Assembly: GCA_051530055.1 (NCBI GenBank)
Contig: CM121343.1
Location: 6,262,001-6,326,000, forward strand
Direction: 5' to 3'
Length of the DNA: 64,000 nucleotides
DNA from: Neoechinorhynchus agilis
Lineage: Eukaryota; Acanthocephala
Under the pieces are notes generated by a model. That model made no database searches. It saw only the letters and a program-made list of their open reading frames with translations, and was not told the origin of the DNA. A program made the translations under genes and the position numbers. The stretch's first letter is position 1. Every line of letters starts with the position of its first letter. Positions 23,960-34,800 of this stretch are shown here, piece by piece.

Positions 23960-24250
23960 CAAAAATAATCGTCCCTATCTGTTCACAAGAGCGGCGCTTG
24001 CTGTCGTCGTAATGAATGGCGAGTGGCCGGCACAGAGGAACCATGCGGGCTATTAACACGCTAGTGTATGTGTCCGAGTGACGGGTGGTGATCAGGTTGG
24101 CGCACACGCACACGATGAACACTCGGACGTTTAAATTTAATCTCGTTTATGCGGAAAATGCAGGCAACCACCTATCAGTGTTCATATCACTCATTTTTAC
24201 AACTTAATTGTGTTTTGAGTTGTGTTGACGCACGCACGCACGCGCTGGAG
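23960..24250. other. intergenic between two convergent genes
   Basis: About 290 bp shared by the 3' ends of NR5A (+) and the TBC gene (-). Contains an ACGC-rich tract at ~24228-24243. No gene. Confidence 0.5.
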
Positions 24251-27072
24251 TCAAAAGCGGTGATATTTGAGTCCATCATTAGAAGAAGGGTTGCTACCAC
24301 CTGATTTTTTATCATCCACCACCGCCGCCGCCGCCCCAATGCCACGTCCAAGCTTCTTTTCACTCGACGCCAACGACGTACGTAAGGGATTTACAAAGTA
24401 TCCATTTTCAAGTGTTATTTTGGATCCGGCTTCTACACTCAATCTTGAAACGTTGTCATATATCGATGAGGACCGAGAGATAGTATTTCCGATGGGGATA
24501 TCTTCGGTGAAACTCGTGCTCACGATGGAAGTAATTCTTTTTTGATCCTCACCGATTCCGAGGTCTCCATTTAAGCTAATCTCACTTCCACCAAACGCGT
24601 GTAACCCAACCACCGACGTGTCTCTACTCATATCATCATCTATGAACATCTCTGTAGATGAATCGTCGTCATCGTTGTTATTATTGCTAAAATCATCGCC
24701 TCTGCTGTTCGTTTTCAATTTGTTATTATTGGCCACGAACGCATTCGCATTCCGTAATGTAACCGTCGCGAGTGCCGTAATTGTTGAAGGCGTCTGTGGA
24801 CGTGCCGTATCCGGTAAGAGCTTATGCCGCCGGAGTTTACTCAGTGCCCGTTGGAGCTTCTGAATGGTTATGTCCTCTTTGACTCCACAAAATGAAGCGG
24901 ATAAATGTGTACTGATAAACTCAAGAAAACGATCGATGGACCTCATTTGCAGAATTCGTTCTAGCAACAACAACAATGAAAAAGGTAATCAGAAAAAACA
25001 ACAACTTACTTTCATGAATGCGCATTATGTTATAAGCCATCGCCAGCAGGACGTGGTCACCCCGTGCCAGAAAAACATCCCATACTCGAAGTGTCAATGA
25101 AAATGGCAGCTAGGTTTTTTCAAAATTAATAGAAATGTAATGATTTAACCTTTTTTCTTCTTCAAAGAATACTAACCGCGTCAATGTAACAGTTTATGAG
25201 CCATTTGAAAAGGTACATTGTACTTGAAACTGCTAATGTATCCTACAACTAAGATTTGACGAAGAGTTACGTTTAAAGCGCATTTGTGATCGATTCACAA
25301 TCGCGAAAGCACTGAGAATGCCATTTAAAAGTCAAGTCGCATTGGGATATGATCACGATTTGGTAAAAATAGCCCATGTCCATCGAGAGAAATGGGAAAA
25401 ATAGAACAACGACTTAAAATGTTTGTTTATGGCCTTGAAAATTTGAAGGAGTAGGCACAATCTTGCGCCTTTATCCTGAAACTCTTTCAATTTTTCAAAG
25501 CCATAAACAAACCGCCCGAAACGTCGATATTGTCCGAATCCTCAATTTAAGAGAATCAGGTCCTAAAATAATTTCAAGATCAATAAGCTTGTGTGTAATT
25601 TTAGATCTACTTTTTATTTTATAGAAAAGAATTTTTAAGAAATCCACGACTAATAAGATCAAAGATTTGAAAATACAGTCGAACTTCAATTATCCGGATA
25701 TATTTTTGTCATCTGCGACTTCCCGCTGGAATTTAACGAACAAATCACATTGGGTTTTCGGTTACAACGAGGCAGCTAACGTGATAGCGACAGCCGAGGA
25801 AAGAGAGAAGCTCCAATCTTGCGGACGGTGGTTTGTAAAACCTAGAAAAGTTTAAAAAGCAACTCTCGTATCCGAAAATAGTCCTGGACAAACGACGTTA
25901 TTTTCGTTCGAGAGTTCTGGTGATCATAATCCCTGCTACAAGATATTTTATTGATTATCCGGGACTGTGATCACCGCAACTCCAATTGGTTGTGTTCATC
26001 ATAGAATTCAAAAATCACCCAATATCTTACCAATCTTCTTTTAACTTTCGGAAGAAGCCTTCTTAGTATGGTGTTGAAGCTTTGCTCGAATTCGCCAAAT
26101 TTCGGGAAATTCCTGAGAAAAAATCTTTCAAGTGAATATTGTGGAGCTGACATTAACTGCGTCAAACCCCAGAAAGCATCCTAGAATTTAATTATTTTTT
26201 AAGACAAAAAGCAAACTCAAATTACCTCTTCTGCTTCAAAATACATAACCAAAAGAGCGGCTATATTATTCATTCCTTGACAATATCCCAGATTTCGATT
26301 AAATACGGAATAAGTAATAAGCACATGAAAAAGCATTTGTTGTCTAGGTATTTTATTGTCAAATAAGACAGTATTCCATCACTACGAATCTAACCTAAAA
26401 TTATATCTTTCTCTGAAATAAACATTTTCTCTGAAAGTTCGATTGACGTCTAAATCAATCTGTCGAATATCGACTGATTCCTTTCTTGCCTTATCGCGAA
26501 TAAACTACGTAATCAGAGACTTAATCTGGAAGAATCACGCTTCGGACATACGGCGTAGTAACCGACCACGCTGTGTTCAGTGTCGTGTTTGTGTTTGAGT
26601 GCATCGACCATTAATAATTTGCGCCATACTTTTGATCTGAGGCTATCGGGAATTCCTTTAAAAATCCTAAGAATAAACTAAAAACACGCAGTTAAAGTTT
26701 GTTCATTAGGCGGAACGCGATTGAACCTTTTCAGAGCGTAAAGATCTATCCCAGTTACGCAACATTCTACTCCATTTCATCTCCCGTCGTCTTGCCTTGT
26801 CTTTGATTGCATCATCATCGGAAGATTGATAATCGGTGGTGACCGGAACAGTAGTCGCGGAATCTTTGGTCCGCAGGTTGCCGTTGATCAAAAATCCATA
26901 GCGATCAATTCGTTGAAGATCCAGACTCGGTAAAGCAATAGACTGACTAATCGACGAATCCGCTGACGAACCCTTAAACTAACAAATCACCAGTCCGGTC
27001 TCAACCTATTAATCTTACTCTGTCGTATCTCGCGACTATATCCAAGCTTTCGTTCTTGATACCGCTTTTCAT
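24251..27072 (-). CDS. TBC-domain Rab GTPase-activating protein, USP6NL/RN-tre-like
   Basis: Nine exons, 27072-27019, 26972-26727, 26677-26552, 26504-26395, 26343-26226, 26180-26031, 25242-25177, 25109-25010 and 24960-24251, join in phase to 559 aa. The N-terminus LDIVARYDRG and RIDRYGFL, then KWSRMLRNWDR and SEK, match the lead-in of USP6NL. The TBC domain (about residues 101-330) has IFKGIPDSLRSKVW, the arginine-finger motif IDLDVNRTFREN, the glutamine-finger motif GYCQGMNNIAALL, DAFWGLTQLMS and FSLTLRVWDVFLARGDHVLLAMAY. These catalytic Arg and Gln residues are both present, so the GAP should be active. The C-terminal ~230 residues are low complexity with Asn/Asp runs. RN-tre proteins act on endosomal and Golgi Rabs in trafficking. 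The 788-bp intron 6 houses a transposon (25674-25971). The start Met is the first in the conserved frame. Confidence 0.92.
25674..25975. mobile_element. pogo/Tigger-like MITE containing a retroelement tail
   Basis: The left end (CAGTCGAACTTCAATTATCC, near 25677) and the right end (TTATCCGGGACTGT, near 25957-25970) are the CAGT...TTATCCG-type termini seen in pogo/Tigger elements. The left end abuts TA. Inside, at ~25768-25835, the plus strand reads EAANVIATAEEREKLQSCGR, matching the last residues of the family A fragment at 35005-35700 (NAASVIATAEEGEKLQFCGR). It lies in intron 6 of the TBC gene. Confidence 0.6.
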
Positions 27073-28616
27073 GTTCTTCCTTCGATCGATGAAGGATTCT
27101 AGACGGAGACAAACATAAAGAAATCATCCATCACACCTTCGACTAACACCCGCGCTCGCTCGCTCGCGAATGGATTAATCATTTTGCCGCCGCCGCCGCC
27201 GCCGTATGCGTGCACGTCTATGGCGGCGGCGGCCGCCACGTAGGCAGCAGACACGACGAAACCCGAATAGAATTGCAAAATCTATTTTGTATAAACGCTA
27301 AGCTTTTGCGTCTTCACGGTGCAAAGTACATAAAAAAACCCAGGATCAATGTGTGTGCCATACACGCACAAAGGAGTTACTGTAGCGATGACGTATTACA
27401 CTTAATACGGAAGAATCCACTGAGATTCCATGAGTGAAAAGGAATTTAATGACGTCAGTACGGACGTATTTGGGCTAAATTTCGGTGGTTTGTGGAGTGA
27501 GACGTGGGATGTTAAGGCTTTATCCACAACGGTGAGGGACACCGCGTAAATGTTTATTAAAAGTTAGACGTGCACTACTAGTGACTCATTAAGAAAAATC
27601 AACACTTTGTTCAACTAAAACTGTTTTGTCTCGGTTCTTTTGAATTATCACTTAATATCCGGTAGTCGAGATGATTTTGCTGAATGGAATCTCTTTTAGT
27701 CTAAATACCTCTTCCACAATTAATGAATTCACCTAAATTTGACACATTTAATTTTAGGTTTCTGTGTTCACGACTGCTTTCTACACACAAATGAATTGTC
27801 GTGCTTTAACTCCCTTCCAGGTTCCAATGGTATAAAACTTTCAACCGTCTCGTTCTTTTTGTTAGTCCAATTTGCAACGGTGAAGAGCACGATCGATTTT
27901 GTAATAACATTCAATTGCCAGCTATGACATTCGTACCCTTGAATTTTTGTTGTTATAACGCCTTGAAGCATCTTATCCTTTTTGTAAAGGTAATCTAATG
28001 ATTTATTTTAAAGGCTTCTAAATGGAGAAGCCGTCGTTGTTCTATAATGCGAGTAGAATGGCTGTTAACCATGAAGTTCACTTCGCCGCAATATTCGAGA
28101 ACATTTGGGAAAATTTCGTCTGATAAAAGTGAGGATATTTTTGAAAAAAACACGTTTGAATTAATTACTTTTTCCGTATTACACATGAGAGCTTTTTATT
28201 TACCTCTAAGGTTTGCTCAGTTGATGGATACGAAAAACGACTTTCACTGAGATTTGTTGTCAGTTGCCTCGATATGGCCGGCCGCTTGCAACTAAAGAAC
28301 TTATGGAGTCAAGTCGTCATCCACTTTAATTGATTTTGTAAATTCCTGTAAATCCTGCATCTTGGCATCTATGGCGACGACGATCATGTAATTGGAATCA
28401 TCGTGTCGAGATGGACAAAAGAGAAACTCTGAGTACTGGGTTTCCCCCGAACAAATTAATAACTAGATTTCCAACAAAGAACGTTTTCTGGGGAAATTAT
28501 GCCCTTATCCAGCATTTGGCAATTCTCTGCAATCTCGTAGTTTGCTTATCCACTTTGGCAAGAACGAATACTGGCCTTTAGAATTAATTAATATTTGTTA
28601 ACATTCAATTGGTACC
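27073..28616. other. divergent upstream region of the TBC gene, CpG- and GCC-rich block
   Basis: No supported coding exon. At 27185-27240 a (CCG)n tract and a (GGC)n tract flank a short spacer, forming a GC-rich inverted repeat about 120 bp upstream of the TBC start codon. It probably belongs to the TBC promoter or 5' UTR. At ~28395-28430 there is a sequence similar to the tRNA-like part of the next repeat (GTGTCGAGATGGACAA). Confidence 0.45.
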
Positions 28617-30005
28617 GATGACGCACAACCAAAGAGGATGCAATTCGGCGGAATTGAAGAAACTCAGTGATGAATTCGGTCGCCTCGGGAGGTATCTGAG
28701 GAGACCAAAGGATTCACAACGGCATGGTTCAGGGTATTTATCGTTTCCCTTCCTAAAGTCGATCGACTTTGTACTCAAATAAAACCGTATATTGATAACT
28801 TCATTTACACTTGATAAACGCAACAGCCTAAGCCACGTACACGCCAGAGGAAAATCAAAAGCTGATTCGTGGCAAAAGTGGCGAAGTTTGTACATTCCGT
28901 AGTTGTGCCGAGATGGACAAGAGTTCTTAATCCACGCTCGAGGGTTAGAATCCGTTACCGTCGATGACGCACAACCAAAGAGGGTGCAATTCGGCGGAAT
29001 TGAAGAAACTCAGTGATGAATTCGGTCGCCTCGGGAGGTATCTGAGGAGACCAAAGGATTCACAACGGCATGGTTCAGGGTATTTATCGTTTCCCTTCCT
29101 AAAGTCGATCGACTTTGTACTCAAATAAAACCGTATATTGATAACTTCATTTACACTTGATAAACGCAACAGCCTAAGCCACGTACACGCCAGAGGAAAA
29201 TCAAAAGCTGATTCGTGGCAAAAGTGGCGAAGTTTGTACATTCCGTAGTTGTGCCGAGATGGACAAGAGTTCTTAATCCACGCTCGAGGGTTAGAATCCG
29301 TTACCGTCGATGACGCACAACCAAAGAGGATGCAATTCGGCGGAATTGAAGAAACTCAGTGATGAATTCGGTCGCCTCGGGAGGTATCTGAGGAGACCAA
29401 AGGATTCACAACGGCATGGTTCAGGGTATTTATCGTTTCCCTTCCTAAAGTCGATCGACTTTGTACTCAAATAAAACCGTATATTGATAACTTCATTTAC
29501 ACTTGATAAACGCAACAGCCTAAGCTACGTACACGCCAGAGGAAAATCAAAAGCGATTCGTGGCAAAAGTGGCGAAGTTTGTACATTCCGTAGTTGTGCC
29601 GAGATGGACAAGAGTTCTTAATCCACGCTCGAGGGTTAGAATCCGTTACCGTCGATGACCACAACCAAAGAGGTGCAATTCGGCGGAATTGAAGAAACTC
29701 AGTGATGAATCCGGTCGCCTCGGGAGGTATCTGAGGAGACCAAAGGATTCACAACGGCATGGTTCAGGGTATTTATCGTTTCCCTTCCTAAAGTCGATCG
29801 ACTTTGTACTCAAATAAAACCGTATATTGATAACTTCATTTACACTTGATAAACGCAACAGCCAAAGCTACGTACACGCCAGAGGAAAATCAAAAGCTGA
29901 CTCTTGGCAAAAGTGGCGAAGTTTGTACATTCCGTAATTGTGCCGAGGTGGACAATAGTTCTTAATCCACGCTCGAGGGTTAGAATCCGTTACCGTCGAT
30001 GACGC
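28617..30005. repeat. four tandem copies of a ~345-bp repeat with a tRNA-like segment
   Basis: Copies begin at GATGACGCACAA near 28617, 28963, 29309 and 29654, with a fifth start at 29998 (periods 346, 346, 345 and 344 bp). Copies are more than 95 percent alike by eye. Small deletions (for example in copy 4 at ~29658 and ~29672) shift the shadow open frames. Each unit ends with GTAGTTGTGCCGAGATGGAC, a Leu/Ser-tRNA-like A-box region, and GAGGGTTAGAATCC, a B-box-like block. This suggests a tRNA-derived SINE that has become a tandem array. Diverged relatives occur at 10735 and 31200. The minus-strand open frames inside it are not genes. Confidence 0.8.
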
Positions 30006-30674
30006 ACAATTCGAATCTATTCAATTCGAATCTGTTATTCTGATCATGCTGCGTCATTATTGAATTTAACTGTCCGCAAGGATAGTTCTTTCGTGCTTGT
30101 TTTGCGACGTATTCAGAGTCAGAAATTATTGTGCCGTCCATAGTTTTCAACTTTGTGCACTTTGGAGCGGGGATTGGTGGGCCATGGGATATTCAGCGCT
30201 GACACCGATACGATAAATCGGTTGGCGTATTGGATTTTCGAGAAGGGCCTTCGTTCTGCGGCTTTCTTCCGCAAGAATATGAGCATTTCAATCGAGCAGG
30301 AAAATGATGCCAGCATAATGGGTTGGCTGGAGCTTTGATTTGAGTGTATTTAATAATTTGAATTTAAGAAAATGTTTCGATTTTAAATTTTATTTAGTAG
30401 AATTGCTTCTTTCACTCGACCTTGAAAGCGATTTTTATTAGGATTGACCTATGAATCCTTAGATTTGTGAATAGGTTCGCACTGATAGCAAGAACGAACG
30501 AGTCGAAAGCGATTATCGATCACAAAAGTGGTACCAATAATAGAAAATATCAATATTTGAGATTTCACGCTCTCTTTGCATCGATGATTTTTTCTACTTT
30601 TCGTGAAATTCTCCGTAGTTTTAACTTTCGTTCTAAAACTCTTTTATGTTTCAAGATTGAATTGTTCATAAAGT
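30006..30674. other. intergenic, no recognised gene
   Basis: AT-rich sequence with short open frames on both strands at 30119-30338 that lack any recognisable domain. Nothing else supported. Confidence 0.35.
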
Positions 30675-30894
30675 GGTTGTTTTATGGCGGAGAAATTAAA
30701 ATGATTTTACTTTTTAAAATCTGATTGGTTTCGTAGGCACAATCTTGTGCGTCTTCTGATCAAGATTGCTTGTGAACTCACATATTTAAAAATTTACAAG
30801 CAATCTTGATCAGAAGGCGTACAAGATTGTGCCTCCGAAACCAATCAGATTTTAAAAAGTAAAATCATTTTAATTTCTCCGCCAGAAAACAACC
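30675..30894. repeat. long near-perfect hairpin (fold-back element, group 4)
   Basis: Arms 30675-30773 and 30796-30894 are reverse complements over ~95 bp with very few mismatches, separated by a 22-bp loop. Both arms contain AGGCACAATCTTG-type and TCTGATTGGTTTCG-type sequence. A single-arm relative (GTAGGCACAATCTTGCGCC) occurs at ~25451. Transcripts would form a long double-stranded stem. Confidence 0.85.
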
Positions 30895-31195
30895 AAAACT
30901 CTTTTATCTTTGTTGCCGATTCCCGTTGTATAAAACTTCTTATAAAATAAGTTTTTCTCTTAGAATCTCCTGTATTTTGTATCAAGCGGCCACGAATTTC
31001 TTTGCATATTTTTGGCAGAATTACCAACCGTTTTTGTTTCTCAATTGCGGTCATTGCAGCTCTTGAACCCAAGGCTGCGTCGCTTTGGTTGCTATCTCAG
31101 ATTATTCATTTTCCCTCGCGTTAGGGGAATATCGTTTGATTGAACCTCATAGGTGGTTCGGCTCGAAAATGTTTGGACGTGTATCGAAGTCAGGG

Positions 31196-31445
31196 CTCTC
31201 CTGATGATGGCATTCTAATGGGTGGCTCAGCCGGTAACACAAAACCAAAGGGGACGAAATACCTTGTTGAATTGAGGAAACTCACTGATGAGTCTCGCCT
31301 CCTCTAAAAGTATCTGAGAATCCACAGGGATGCTAACAAACTCGTATACCGTACCGTCTTGGGCATCGAGCGCAGACCAACACTTACCCTGTCTGTGTCC
31401 ATTCGACCGTGATTGGAAAAGAATAATCTTAAACAAATCTCCTGA
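31196..31445. repeat. diverged relative of the 345-bp repeat
   Basis: The block ACACAAAACCAAAGGGG, GAATTGAGGAAACTCACTGA, TATCTGAGAATCCACAGGG matches the order of motifs in the array at 28617-30000. It lacks a close tandem partner. Non-coding. Confidence 0.55.
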
Positions 31446-31840
31446 TGATGGTTTTAATTCTGTGTCTCACCAGTCTGATTTCTTACATACCAAGCCGTGT
31501 CGACCTGACTCGTCCACATTGGAACCAATCCGACACTGGCGTGGTAGAAAACAAATCGGGATAACACAGCATCAATAATAAGTAAATTTTGTTTATTTAT
31601 CATAGCTGATTCTAATTTTTTTTATGTATTATAATTTCTAAATATCCAATTATGCAGTAGATTGATCGCTATGATTTATAAAATGATTTTCAAGATGATT
31701 CAACACTTTAAACGTTTTAATCAGCTACTTTTTAAACATGTCTGAAGTAACGTTCTTAATTTGCGCCTTTTTGTTGACTTTTACTTCCACATTAAAGACG
31801 TTTAAAATTCTTATCTGCGCTTAACGCAACAAATTTTTAG

Positions 31841-34800
31841 ATGTGGAATTTAAAAACCCGCTCAAGATCTACTAACGAAATTTCGGAGGTTAACGTGAAA
31901 TCAAATGACAGAATTCTTATGAGTAATTCTTATTCAGACGATTCATTTTATGTTTATGTGCCTGGGAAGCTCATCGTAATCGACTCTGCAGAAAGCTCCT
32001 CTAAAATTTGCCGAAACGACGTTGTTACCTTATCGAAGACACTCGAATTCGACGATGTCGTTATGATTTGCGAAAATGGCGATTTTGTACAATATTCCTC
32101 TACGAAGCACTTCGAAGGCAACGTAATTCGAAACATAATCAAAGATTTTTATCAGTCATTTTGTGATAAAACTGAGTTCTTAATTGAAGAGTGCGAATTC
32201 TCTCATGAAAAGGATATTTGTGCATTGATCGTCTCGAAAGGTGGAAATACGCGTCGCCAAAAGTTTATAATTTTATGTTATGGTAATGGCACGTCGATGG
32301 ATGTTGATCCAATCGAATTTGGACTAGAGTCCAATAAGTGTTCAGTACAATCGGTCAATGTTGGCTGGGGTCACAAGTTAACTCAATTTCATGGAAGCTT
32401 GGGTAAAACAGCCGCTAAAACTAAGAACGCTGAGATGATCGTTGATTGGTCCGTAGACAGCACTCTGATTCGCTGGCGTTACGACGACGAATATTTTGCA
32501 ATTAATGGTTTAGATTCAAATGGTACGCGGAAGCTTTTCGTGTATGATCGTAATGGGATTCTTTACAGCCGCACGGATCAGATTTTTAATATGAGTCTAA
32601 GCACGTCAATGTGCTGGAAGCCGGACGGGGAGCATTTAGCTTGTGGAATCAAGGAATCAGGCGAATGGTTTATAGGATTTTTTGAGAAAAATGGGTTGGA
32701 ACACGGGGAACGATTAAAGCTGGATACGTACGCAGAAGCGATATCATCCGTAAATAATTTAAGCTACTCTTTATCAGGTGATTTATTGGTTATTTGTATC
32801 GATCATCGAAAAGAAGAGAGTGGCGACCTCTTCAAATTAATTCTTCTTTTTCAGCGAACTAATTACAGTTGGTTTTGCAAGCAGCATTGCTTCGAATGGG
32901 CTGACGGTCATTTGGTATTTGCATTCGACGACAAAAATCCACTTGCGTGCCATATAAGTGCACTTTCTAGTTCAAATAATCAGCTTTTTTATGTTCGAAC
33001 CGAGTACCAAATGGTTTACGATACTAGCGATGATATGCAACGACAAGTCGGTGTAGATAAGTGTTCTTAATTTTTTAATACTATTGAGAACTACTTATTG
33101 TAATTAACGGAACAAAAATTGACGTTACTCCGTTCGGTAGCATGATAATACCGCCTCCCTACAGTGCTGGTTCCATACGAAACTTTACTGAATGTGTCAA
33201 TGAAATACATTGGTGCCAATATTTGATCGCGATAACAGCCAATCTACGCCTTTATGTCTTTGGAAACGCTGGCTCACAGGGGACAAAAGTTCAAAACACA
33301 GTAGGTTTTTACTTGAATGAACAAGTTTTTCAAACCGAGATAGAATATCCACACAAAGAAGAGCTTGAATTGAAGAACGACTTCCGTGATATAATGAACA
33401 TGGATTTTTTTAATTTTAATTTTTTCGTTTTACATGATCCGTCTTTTATCGACGCCGTCTGTTTATCTCAATGTAAAAAATTTAATGGATATATCCATTT
33501 GAGACTTGAAATGAACAATGATACTGCCAAAATTAGAATTTATGATGTCAATATTTCGATATTGCACGATGATGAATGCGTTATTGACATGACCGTAAAG
33601 TAGCGATCCCTTCAATGGGATAACTTTTCGAAGAAATCGCTATCATAACTCCTAAATTAAATACTATTGTAATGTTAACATCGCAAAGACGGTTGATAAA
33701 CATTGACGATTACTTTAAGAATGATGAATTATGTGTTTCTAATGTAAATGCAAAATCTATATGCGTCGCCCAGAAACCGATTGACAGTCTACATTCTCGA
33801 TCAGCTAATGGGGAAATTTTAATTTTCGGATTCAATCGAATGATAAACGAATTAGCTGTCTACTCTACAACTTACTGTCAATTGATCTATTCAATCCATT
33901 GCCTAAATTACCATATTGATGACCACTACCTTTACGTTATAATTCGGAAGCCTATGGATGGTGCTCTGCACACCGGAGATGGACCAAATCTTTACTTTAA
34001 TTCCCTCGATGCCATATACCGATCTATTAAAGAGCCTTCGAAACTAAAAGGTCACAGTAGAGCCATAGAGCCAGGCAGTCAAATAATCACGAGCGTAGGA
34101 TCAGTGTACGACAAAGCAAGTGGAAGCGATCCGATTCATGTTCTACTTCAAATGCCACGCGGAAATATTGAACTTATAACTCCGAGACCATTCGTTTTAA
34201 ATCGAATTATAACATTGCTTGAACATCATGAATTTAAACTTGCGTTCGATCTTTCTAGTCGTCATCGAATTAATTTCAATGTTCTTTGTGATTACAACAT
34301 AGATGATTTTCTGTCAAGTGCTGAACAATTCATTGATCAATTTGGTAATGCTTCAAATATTAATCAGTTTCTCACAACTTTGGAAAATACGAATTGTATA
34401 ACCGACGGGATTTACTCCGATTTTATTTGTCGCCCATCTTCTTCAATGAAATTTGCTAACGAGAAAAAGGTCAAGTTAATTTGTGATAGGCTAAGCAGTG
34501 TAATTTCTAATTTAAAAAATCAAAGGTAAATTTACTCTTTTTTTATTTTAAAATTTTAATGCATCGATGTAGTGAAGAAAATGACATGTTATCTTGCTTA
34601 ATTAATTGTGACATAATGGGCGCTACTGACTTGAATGTTGGTTTATCCAATGCGCTTTTGAGATTAAAAAAGTTGCACAATGATGGTATTTTTAATGGTA
34701 TGACTTTTCAATGCAAAACTATCGCTAATTTAGATAGAGCGCAGGATCAGGCCTTTAAAAGTCTGCTTCAATATGCGTTTTCCGCAAACATAACTGCGGA

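Noticed and set aside
28890-28962. Functional tRNA gene
   Set aside because: A- and B-box-like blocks are present, but a full cloverleaf with an anticodon stem and paired acceptor ends cannot be drawn, so it is at most tRNA-derived.
28600-29860. Four minus-strand open frames of 70-98 codons with the same protein sequence as a gene family
   Set aside because: They are shadows of the 345-bp tandem repeat. Truncation by small deletions shows no selection on the frame.
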